A stretch of DNA of 11,214 bases from UBA4416 sp031539425 (GTDB lineage: Bacteria > Bacteroidota > Bacteroidia > B-17B0 > Aurantibacillaceae). The DNA is taken from contig JAVKLI010000084.1 of the NCBI GenBank assembly GCA_031539425.1, positions 1 through 11,214 of the forward strand. Direction: 5' to 3'. Shown piece after piece: positions 1 through 6,365 of this stretch. How positions within the stretch are numbered: position 1 is the stretch's first letter; every line of letters begins with the position of its first letter. Both the position numbers and the translations under genes were made by a program. Below the pieces are notes generated by a model that did no database searches, was not told where the DNA came from, and saw only the letters and a list, made by a program, of their open reading frames with translations.

Positions 1-1
1 A

Positions 2-88
2 ACACAGTCTGGTATTTTTGTAATAAATGGCAACAACCCTACCTCAGATTGGCACCACTCAGTTGGGTTCCGTAGTTGTAGGCAATAG
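2..88 (+). CDS. 3' end of a gene cut by the left window edge; possible FGE-sulfatase-like C-terminus
   Basis: Frame 2 is open from the window edge and encodes 28 residues before a TAG stop at 86-88. The last residues read HHSVGFRSCRQ. A short HSxGFRxxR ending is typical of the C-terminus of formylglycine-generating-enzyme-like (SUMF1/FGE-sulfatase) domains, which in Bacteroidota include secreted lipoproteins such as the GldJ/GldK group. This is a resemblance over about ten residues only. Other secreted repeat proteins could end this way, and the other two forward frames stop early. The fragment converges with the minus-strand gene at 300-581. The function is a low-confidence guess. Confidence 0.35.
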   Translation, partial: TQSGIFVINGNNPTSDWHHSVGFRSCRQ

Positions 89-299
89 TTTTTTTTAACT
101 TCCAACTTAGTCAGAAGAGCTGTAGTGGCTGAAAATTGGGGTAGTGTAACCCAGCTTGTATTTACATTAAATTGCTTTGTTATTTTACTTAATTATAACA
201 ACAATACACCCTTTTAAAGCAGAATTAAGGTGTTAATCGGCTCAGTTTAAACCTAAATATACTAAAGTTATAACGACAACTTTTACAAAGCATATTTGT
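89..299. other. Intergenic region between convergent genes, no feature recognised
   Basis: These 211 bases separate the plus-strand partial gene from the 3' end of the minus-strand divisome gene. The T-run at 88-96 follows directly after the stop codon of the partial gene, but no convincing GC-rich stem precedes it. No tRNA-like or other structured RNA was seen. After the TAG at 86-88 the same frame stays open to about 211, but the conceptual residues resemble no family and there is no start context, so I do not call a gene. Confidence 0.5.
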
Positions 300-581
300 T
301 TATTTTTTTTGAACAATAACATAAATATCTTCATTATCTTTTTTCATATAATATTTTTCTCTGGCAAATTTTTCTAAACTTTTAGCGTTAGTGCTTAAGT
401 CTTGTAAATCTGATTTATTCTTTTCAATTTCCTCTAAATAATGCGCTTTTTCTAATTGCAGTTTTTGACATTTTACATATTGCTCATATTGGGTCATTAC
501 ATCGTTTTTATCAAAAAAAACAACCCATATCACAAAAAAAATAATGGCAATTAAATATTTATTTAATAAAAATTTTAACAT
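300..581 (-). CDS. FtsB/DivIC-family septum formation initiator protein
   Basis: This 93-residue bitopic membrane protein belongs to the FtsB/DivIC (septum formation initiator) family, whose members form a coiled-coil complex with FtsL and FtsQ/DivIB to activate septal peptidoglycan synthesis. The architecture is complete: a short cytoplasmic N-terminus, one membrane segment at about residues 9-23, the motif FFDKNDVMTQY at 22-32 that is typical of Bacteroidota members, a charged coiled coil over about 35-68, and a conserved C-terminal block (EKFAREKYYMKKDNEDIYVI, 70-89). The length is normal for the family. It starts at ATG (complement of 579-581) and is divergent from the nucleotidyltransferase at 719. 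The family assignment is secure, but whether it is functionally FtsB or DivIC cannot be settled from sequence alone. Confidence 0.93.
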   Translation of the reverse strand: MLKFLLNKYLIAIIFFVIWVVFFDKNDVMTQYEQYVKCQKLQLEKAHYLEEIEKNKSDLQDLSTNAKSLEKFAREKYYMKKDNEDIYVIVQKK

Positions 582-691
582 GATTTAAGGTTGGAAATCT
601 AATCTAAATCTAAGATTACTTTTGATGTAAATTAAAAAGTTTTAACAAATACAATGTTAATGTTTAGTATTAAGGGTAGTATTGTTTTATT

Positions 692-699
692 TATCTTTG
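692..699 (+). promoter_or_regulatory. Candidate Bacteroidota -7 promoter element for the envelope operon
   Basis: TATCTTTG matches the Bacteroidota sigma-A -7 consensus TAnnTTTG. It lies 19 bases before the ATG at 719, which would give a leader of roughly 15 bases. No clear TTG is seen at the expected -33 spacing; the nearest sequence is TTTAG at 663-667. The element is therefore plausible but incomplete. It probably drives the four-gene run from 719 to 5658. Confidence 0.5.
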
Positions 700-718
700 T
701 TAAAATTGATAAATTAAA

Positions 719-1729
719 ATGAACATTATTATACCAATGGCTGGTAAAGGCAAGCGCATGAGACCGCACACACTTACTACCCCAAAACCATTAATTAAAG
801 TTGCTGGATTTCCTATTGTACAAAGGCTTGTAGAAGATATTACAAAAACTGTAAATGAAAAAATAGAAATCATAGCCTTTGTAATTGGCGAAGATTTTGG
901 CTCTGAAGTAGAAAATTCATTACTTGAAATAGCAAAAAATCAAGGCGCTAAAGCTGTAATTTATTATCAAACCCAAGCATTAGGTACAGCCCATGCTATT
1001 ATGTGTGCTAAAGAATCCATAAAAGGCAAAACAATTGTAGCATTTGCAGATACCCTTTTTAAAGTAAATTTTAAAATGGATACCAATGCTGATGGTATTA
1101 TTTGGGTACATTATATTGATGATCCAAGCCAGTTTGGCGTTGTAAAAGTAAATGATAAAAAAGTAATCACTCAGTTTGTAGAAAAACCTCAAACACCAAT
1201 TAGCAACTTAGCCATTATTGGTATTTATTACTTTAAAGATGGTGAAAATTTAAAAAGTGAATTACAACATTTATTAGATAATAATATTACAGAAAAAGGG
1301 GAGTTTCAACTAACCAATGCCTTAGAAAACATGAAAAACAAAGGGTTACAGCTTACCTGCGAATCTGTAACCGAATGGTTGGATTGCGGCAGCATACATG
1401 CTACTATTGCAACTAACACACGATTGCTAGAGTTTGATAAAGACAAAAAGAATTTAAAAGGAAAAAATATAACCATTGAAAACTCTATAATTATAGAGCC
1501 CTGTTATATTGGTGATAATGTTATTTTACAAAATTCAATTGTGGGGCCTTATGCGTCTATCGGATCTAATAGTAAATTAATGGATGTACGTATTAAAAAA
1601 AGTATTGTTCAATCAAACACCAAAATTAACCATGTGCTTATTACAGACAGTATGATAGGAGAAAGTGCTGACATTAAAGGAACCGGACTAAATGTTAGCA
1701 TTAGCGATTTTACAACGCTACATGTTTAA
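719..1729 (+). CDS. Sugar-phosphate nucleotidyltransferase with left-handed beta-helix domain
   Basis: The 336-residue protein is a nucleotidyltransferase of the glucose-1-phosphate thymidylyl/uridylyltransferase superfamily. These enzymes make NDP-sugars from a sugar 1-phosphate and an NTP for surface glycans or cell-wall precursors. The nucleotide-binding signature GKGKRMRPHTLTTPKPL spans residues 9-25 and replaces the more usual GGxGTRLxPLT. Other landmarks are Asp111 (probable metal ligand) in VAFADT, DDPSQFGVV at 134-142, EKP at 155-157 and WLDCGS at 220-225. From about residue 250 to 325, imperfect isoleucine-rich hexapeptide repeats (SIIIEPCYIGDNVIL and similar) form a left-handed beta-helix. 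That helix may oligomerise or act as an acyltransferase-like module, but no catalytic histidine is evident in it. It is the first gene of a tight cluster with two lipoproteins and an EnvC-like protein. Substrate specificity cannot be read from the sequence. Confidence 0.88.
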   Translation: MNIIIPMAGKGKRMRPHTLTTPKPLIKVAGFPIVQRLVEDITKTVNEKIEIIAFVIGEDFGSEVENSLLEIAKNQGAKAVIYYQTQALGTAHAIMCAKESIKGKTIVAFADTLFKVNFKMDTNADGIIWVHYIDDPSQFGVVKVNDKKVITQFVEKPQTPISNLAIIGIYYFKDGENLKSELQHLLDNNITEKGEFQLTNALENMKNKGLQLTCESVTEWLDCGSIHATIATNTRLLEFDKDKKNLKGKNITIENSIIIEPCYIGDNVILQNSIVGPYASIGSNSKLMDVRIKKSIVQSNTKINHVLITDSMIGESADIKGTGLNVSISDFTTLHV

Positions 1730-1754
1730 TATAAAAAATTAAAATGCACTTTTG

Positions 1755-3476
1755 ATGAAATATATTTTTTATGCCTGCTTGGTTATAGCCTTTACAAGCT
1801 GTATTACAAGTAAAAAGAATAATTCATTTAAATCGGTTACTATTGAAAAAGCATCAAATTATTATGATCTAAATCAGCAATTTGATTTTCATTTTATAGA
1901 GGGATGCAAAGAAAAAATGAGTAGTAATTACAATCAGGCCATTGCTCAATTTAAAGAATGTTTAAAAATTAACAGCAATTCAGCAGCAGCAAATTATGAA
2001 TTGGGTTATATTTATTATTCCATCCAAAAAATGGATTTAGCTTTAAAACACGCTCAAAAAGCTGCAGAAAGTGATGTTAAAAACATTTGGTATCAATCAC
2101 TCTATATAAAATGTTTACACGCTTTTTTTAAACACGAAACGGTATTAAAAGTGTATAAAAAAATGTTAAGCCTAGACACTTTAAAAAAAGAATATAAAGA
2201 AGCTATTGCTGATGAATATATGCACTTATCTCAATATGAAGCAGCCTATAAAACTATAGATGATTTAGAAAAAAATTACAGCGTTGAAGAAAGTTATATC
2301 ATAAAAAAAATTAAGGCTTTAATGAAATTGCGTAACATAAAAGAAACGCAATTAGAATTAAATAGATTGTTTAAACTATACCCCACTGACGAAAATTATT
2401 TTTTTGTCGCCTCATATTACAAAGATACAGGCTTAATTGATAGCGCAATAAATTTTAGTAATAAAGCACAACAAATACTTTCAAAAAACGCAACCATACT
2501 TTTAAATTTAGTTGATTTGTATGCAGTAAAAAAAGATACAACAAAATTATTTAATCAATTAAAAACTGTGTTTACAAGTTCATTTGTTGATGCAGAAAAT
2601 AAAGTAAGTGTTTATAAAACTTATGTGGATAGTAACGTTATAAAAAACAATTTAAATAGAATTACATTATTAGAATCAATAATTACTATGCACCCAAAAC
2701 ATTTTGAAACCTATAATTTATTATCAGAAGCCTATTTTTTAAATCGAAATTATGAAAAGGCTGTCAAATCAAGCACAACATCTATCTCATTAAATAAAAA
2801 TCAATATGAAATATGGGCTCAAATAGCCATGTTGTATATGGAACTTTTAAATTATAACCTCGTTGAGAAATATACAACGGATGCAATGGAAGTATTCCCT
2901 AACCAACCCTTCTTTTATTTATATAATGGCATTGCCTTACATTATTTAAAAAATTATAATGCAGCCATTGATATATTAAAAATTGGATTTGAAAAAGTTA
3001 TTTCAAATAAAACAATACTTACAAGTTTTCATTCAGAATTAGCCGAACTTTATAACCAAACAAAAGAATACCATTTATCAGATAAACATTTTGAAGAGCT
3101 ATTACAAATAGATAAAGACAACCCAATATATTTAAACAACTATGCCTATTATTTATCATTACGAAATACACAATTAGAAAAAGCAGAACAACTCTCCGCT
3201 CTCTCAAACTCTATAACACCTAACAATGACACTTTTATGGATACTTACGGATGGGTATTGTTTCAACAAAAAAAATATACACAAGCAATAGAATGGCTAA
3301 AAAAAGCCACCGATATTAATAACAAAAACGCTGTTATATTAGAACACTTAGGTGATGCTTATTACAAAGCAGGTTACACACAAAACGCCTTAGAATTTTG
3401 GAAACGCGCGTATAAAATAGGCACAAGCAATAGCATTTTAGAACAAAAAATTAAATTAAAAAAAATTACAGATTAA
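1755..3476 (+). CDS. TPR-repeat outer-envelope lipoprotein
   Basis: This 573-residue protein consists mostly of tetratricopeptide repeats, which are protein-protein interaction scaffolds. I start it at the ATG at 1755; a TTG immediately upstream (1752) is in frame but unnecessary. The N-terminus is a short lipoprotein signal (MKYIFYACLVIAFTSC) with the probable lipidated cysteine at residue 16. TPR-like helix pairs are recognisable at about 57-105, 210-245, 315-350, 352-385, 387-415, 423-455, 492-520 and 526-555. The C-terminal block LNNYAYYLSL (460-469), then DTYGWVLFQ (496-504), then LEHLGDAYYKAG (529-540) is a conserved signature of large bacterial TPR lipoproteins. It begins 25 bases after the nucleotidyltransferase and ends 18 bases before the DUF4292 gene, so co-transcription is likely. 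The partner is unknown. The neighbourhood suggests a scaffold role in envelope assembly or division. Confidence 0.88.
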   Translation: MKYIFYACLVIAFTSCITSKKNNSFKSVTIEKASNYYDLNQQFDFHFIEGCKEKMSSNYNQAIAQFKECLKINSNSAAANYELGYIYYSIQKMDLALKHAQKAAESDVKNIWYQSLYIKCLHAFFKHETVLKVYKKMLSLDTLKKEYKEAIADEYMHLSQYEAAYKTIDDLEKNYSVEESYIIKKIKALMKLRNIKETQLELNRLFKLYPTDENYFFVASYYKDTGLIDSAINFSNKAQQILSKNATILLNLVDLYAVKKDTTKLFNQLKTVFTSSFVDAENKVSVYKTYVDSNVIKNNLNRITLLESIITMHPKHFETYNLLSEAYFLNRNYEKAVKSSTTSISLNKNQYEIWAQIAMLYMELLNYNLVEKYTTDAMEVFPNQPFFYLYNGIALHYLKNYNAAIDILKIGFEKVISNKTILTSFHSELAELYNQTKEYHLSDKHFEELLQIDKDNPIYLNNYAYYLSLRNTQLEKAEQLSALSNSITPNNDTFMDTYGWVLFQQKKYTQAIEWLKKATDINNKNAVILEHLGDAYYKAGYTQNALEFWKRAYKIGTSNSILEQKIKLKKITD

Positions 3477-3494
3477 CACTTATAAATACAACAA

Positions 3495-4376
3495 GTGCCT
3501 AAACGATACCAACATAATATTTTAAACACCTTTATAGTAATATTGCTTGCTTTGGCATTTAATGCCTGTAAATCAAAAAAAATTATTCAATATAAAATAT
3601 CAGAAGACAATTTATTGAAAGACACTATAATGGCAAAATGTACATTACGTTACAAAACCGTAAAAACAATTGAAAAAAACATTGCAGATAATGAGTTTCA
3701 ATACCAATGGATTACAGCTAAAGCCAGTGTATCTTTTTCGTCAAATGCAGAAACTAATGAATTTGACATTACTATAAAAGGCAAAAAAGATAGTTTATAT
3801 TTAGTAACAATTACTGCATTAGGAATTATTGATATTGCAAGATTAATGCTAACTAAAGATTCAGTAAAAATGGTGTTATACCCTAAAAATAGCTATTTTA
3901 AAGGGAGTTATAACATCATCAATCAATTTTTACATATAGATATTGATTTTGATATGATACAAGCATCATTGTTTGGTAATAGTGCTGATTTTTCTGAAAA
4001 TGATAAATTTATTCCGTTTATAAATAGAGATAATTGCACCTATTATTTAAGTACTATTAGAAAAAGAAAATTAAAACGCTTTCAAAAAGGCTTAGATTCA
4101 CTTAAAAAGCCACTACAAACTATGATCATTGACCCTAGTAATTTTAAAATTTTAACTAATACTTTTACAGAAGCAGGGGAAGCCCGCAGTTACAAAGCTA
4201 TTTATGATAACTTTATAAAAGTTAACAATAACTTTGTATCTCATGATGTGCAAATTGTTATTTCAGCTCAAAAATTAATACAAGTAAATGTTCACTACAC
4301 TAAAATTACCAATGTAGAACCATTAAATTTACGCTTAAATATTCCTAGTAACTATACGCCAATGTTGCCACAATAA
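3495..4376 (+). CDS. DUF4292-family lipoprotein (LolA/LolB-like)
   Basis: The 293-residue protein starts at GTG (3495). The next in-frame ATG lies at residue 46, beyond the signal peptide, so the GTG start is needed to keep the export signal. Residues 8-25 form a lipoprotein signal ending LALAFNAC, with Cys25 as the probable lipidation site. The mature part matches what I recall of the Bacteroidota-specific DUF4292 family. Features are a beta-rich segment WITAKASVSFS (72-82), the pair ALGIIDIARLMLTKDSVKM (108-126) and a C-terminal IPSNYTPM (283-290). The alternating strands followed by 'RLMLTKDSV' resemble the unclosed beta-barrel fold of LolA/LolB lipoprotein carriers, which suggests binding of lipoprotein acyl chains; this is inference. 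The gene sits between the TPR lipoprotein and the EnvC-like gene, with one base separating it from the latter. Confidence 0.82.
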   Translation: MPKRYQHNILNTFIVILLALAFNACKSKKIIQYKISEDNLLKDTIMAKCTLRYKTVKTIEKNIADNEFQYQWITAKASVSFSSNAETNEFDITIKGKKDSLYLVTITALGIIDIARLMLTKDSVKMVLYPKNSYFKGSYNIINQFLHIDIDFDMIQASLFGNSADFSENDKFIPFINRDNCTYYLSTIRKRKLKRFQKGLDSLKKPLQTMIIDPSNFKILTNTFTEAGEARSYKAIYDNFIKVNNNFVSHDVQIVISAQKLIQVNVHYTKITNVEPLNLRLNIPSNYTPMLPQ

Positions 4377-4377
4377 C

Positions 4378-5658
4378 ATGAATCAATTTATTAAAAATAG
4401 TTTAATTTTTTATTTGATTATCGTTTCTGTTATTGAATTGCATCCTCAAAATACTTCAAAAACAAAGGCATTACAAAATAAAAAAGCAGCAGTATTAAAA
4501 GAAATTCAAAACTTAAATAGCGAAATTTCTAAAACAAAAAAAACACAATATCTGCAACTCTCTTCAATAAATTTATTAAGTAACAAAATAGTATTACGAG
4601 AAAAATTAATTAGAGATATAGATGAAGAGCTGAATGAAGTAAACAATTCAATAAATAAAAAATCAATAGAAATAAAAAAATTACAAGCCGAGTATAACTG
4701 TTTAAAACTAGATTATGCTAAACTTATTGTTGCAACCCAAAAAAATCAACACATACTTTCTAAATTAATTTTTTTAGTATCGGCCGAATCCTTTAACCAA
4801 GCTTTTTTAAGAGCACAATATTTTCAACAAATTACCAAATACCGAAAGCGTCAAGTTAAAAGGTTATTAGAAACTCAAAGTAATTTAGCCTATAATTTAA
4901 CAGAATTAAAAGTGGCACAAAATAAAAAAGAACTGATACTGAACGACGAACAACAATCTAAAAGAGTATTAACCAACGAAAAAAAAGAAAGAGAATCCTA
5001 CGTAAAAGCACTTACCATACAAGAACAAAAATTAAAATCAGATTTAGAAAAGAAAAAAAGAGATTCAGAAAAAATACAGGATCAAATTAAAAAACTCATC
5101 TTGTACGAAATAGAACAAAGTAAATTAGCTTACGAAAAAAATAATAAAAAACAAGCTAATAAATCATCTAAAGCAGAGAAAATAAAGGGTACATCAACTG
5201 TTAAAGAAACTACCATTGATTTACACTTAACCGAAAAAGATCAAAAAATAAGTTCAGATTTTGCAGCACATCAAAATCAACTGGTGTGGCCATTAGTTAA
5301 TCCATCTGTTGTGCAAGAATATGGCGAATACGAACACCCCGAAATTAAAGGGTTTAAACAATTTAATCATGGCGTAGATTTAGCTCCAAAAAACAATACT
5401 AAAGTATATGCCGTATTTAAAGGGGTTGTATCTGCCATTACACCATCTCCTACAGGCGATAAATTAGTTATTATAAGACATGGCGAGTATTCTAGCGTGT
5501 ACGTTAACGTTTCTGACGTGACAATCTCTCAGGGTCAGAATGTGGACACTAATCAAAAAATAGGAATCATACATTATGTTAATGGCAAAGAACAATTAAA
5601 TTTCCAAATATGGAAAGGCCAAAAAACATTAGACCCACTTCAATGGTTAAAACGCTAA
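4378..5658 (+). CDS. envC: EnvC-like murein hydrolase activator with degenerate LytM (M23) domain
   Basis: The 426-residue exported protein has an N-terminal signal or anchor segment at about 7-21. Long lysine- and glutamate-rich coiled coils follow over about 27-120 and 150-270, and a C-terminal LytM/peptidase M23 domain spans about 303-424. This is the EnvC layout, in which the LytM domain activates N-acetylmuramyl-L-alanine amidases during daughter-cell separation. The M23 zinc-ligand positions all appear replaced: the HxxxD histidine is Asn330 (NHGVD, Asp334 kept), the YxHL histidine is Asn377, and HLHFE reads QLNFQ (406-410). The domain should therefore be catalytically dead, as in other EnvC-type activators. 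The ATG lies one base after the stop codon of the DUF4292 gene, so translational coupling is likely. The cognate amidase is not in the window. Confidence 0.9.
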   Translation: MNQFIKNSLIFYLIIVSVIELHPQNTSKTKALQNKKAAVLKEIQNLNSEISKTKKTQYLQLSSINLLSNKIVLREKLIRDIDEELNEVNNSINKKSIEIKKLQAEYNCLKLDYAKLIVATQKNQHILSKLIFLVSAESFNQAFLRAQYFQQITKYRKRQVKRLLETQSNLAYNLTELKVAQNKKELILNDEQQSKRVLTNEKKERESYVKALTIQEQKLKSDLEKKKRDSEKIQDQIKKLILYEIEQSKLAYEKNNKKQANKSSKAEKIKGTSTVKETTIDLHLTEKDQKISSDFAAHQNQLVWPLVNPSVVQEYGEYEHPEIKGFKQFNHGVDLAPKNNTKVYAVFKGVVSAITPSPTGDKLVIIRHGEYSSVYVNVSDVTISQGQNVDTNQKIGIIHYVNGKEQLNFQIWKGQKTLDPLQWLKR

Positions 5659-5710
5659 ATTGTAAATTCAACCAATAACACAACTTTTGAAATGAAGCAA
5701 TTTTTTTGAA

Positions 5711-6171
5711 AATGCTTTTTTAAATTTGAGGGGCACTGGTTTAAATGGAGGAATAGCTTCAGTACCTTTTTTATGGAAACCAAACATGGATTAAGATATT
5801 CTACTAAAGAGTTTGGGTTTTGGGTAAAACCTAACATAAACATTTGTTATTATGCAACAGTTACAGATCGTTCTAGTTGTAGTGTTTACGGAGAATTAAA
5901 GCATAGTGTAAGTTTGAAAACTTTTGGAGTGAATGAACCGCATCAGCTCAATTTAATTATTTTCCCCAATCCCTTCACACATCAGCTATTTGTAAGCAAT
6001 ATGCACGAGGTTAAAACCTTGCAGTTATTTGATGCGTTGGGTAAAGAAGTGAAAATTCATATTAATGACAATTCCGTTACTACAGAACCCAAACTGCCAA
6101 GTGACATGTACTTTTTAAAAGCACAGTTTAAAAATAGTAGCTTTGTAACTCACAAGGTGTTGAGGGAATAA
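5711..6171 (+). pseudogene. Decayed 3' end of a T9SS-secreted multidomain protein
   Basis: The readable frame from 5773 to the TAA at 6169-6171 encodes 132 residues with no signal peptide. Its C-terminal part (about residues 58-132) is a type IX secretion type A sorting domain. It shows IIFPNPF (62-68), LQLFDALGKEV (83-93), LPSDMYFLKAQ (108-118) and the terminal THKVLRE. The first part, GFWVKPNINICYYATVTD (15-32), is the end of a PKD/Ig-like repeat of the kind '..PNTGL...WVxPxxxTxYxVxVTD'. The matching beginning, GGIASVPFLWKPN (5747-5785), lies in another frame that stops at 5792-5794, so a frameshift near 5785 splits the domain. A stop at 5707-5709 bounds the first frame on the left. The large N-terminal part and the export signal are missing, so this is a relic. 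A start at ATG 5773 would make an unexported, meaningless protein. Confidence 0.72.
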
Positions 6172-6365
6172 AATTCATATAACACATCAAATAGAATATA
6201 TGGATTATTATTTGAATTTATGCTTTAATTTTTTAGTTAATGAAAATTATAAGTTATTTTGACCCAAATAAATTATATTTACAAGCTATTATTAATAACT
6301 TGTAAAAAGCGGTGATTGTTGCTTACGTTTTCAAGATTAATAACTTTGTATTTAAATAAAATCAT
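6172..6365 (+). other. Intergenic region upstream of the malic enzyme gene
   Basis: This AT-rich spacer separates the pseudogene from the malic enzyme gene. Its only recognisable content is the promoter at 6319-6348. A distant inverted pair AAATTCA/TGAATTT (near 6171 and 6215) has a loop too long for a terminator. No small gene with a credible start was found. Confidence 0.45.
6319..6348 (+). promoter_or_regulatory. Bacteroidota-type promoter for the malic enzyme gene
   Basis: A TTG at 6319-6321 is followed by a 19-base spacer and TAACTTTG at 6341-6348. This matches the Bacteroidota sigma-A pattern of a -33 TTG and a -7 TAnnTTTG at near-ideal spacing. Transcription would start around 6353, leaving a leader of about a dozen bases before the ATG at 6366. 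This is the best promoter match in the window. Confidence 0.7.

Noticed and set aside
646..653. Possible minus-strand -7 element (TGTATTTG) for the FtsB/DivIC-family gene
   Set aside because: It departs from TAnnTTTG at a conserved base and has no TTG at the -33 spacing.
980..1192. Minus-strand open frames at 980-1192, 3019-3207 and 6279-6461
   Set aside because: They are short and low in complexity. The first two lie opposite well-supported genes; the third lies over a promoter and the maeB start.
5655..5843. Minus-strand open frame across the end of envC and the pseudogene
   Set aside because: It has no recognisable product, and the plus strand carries clear T9SS-protein remnants at the same place.
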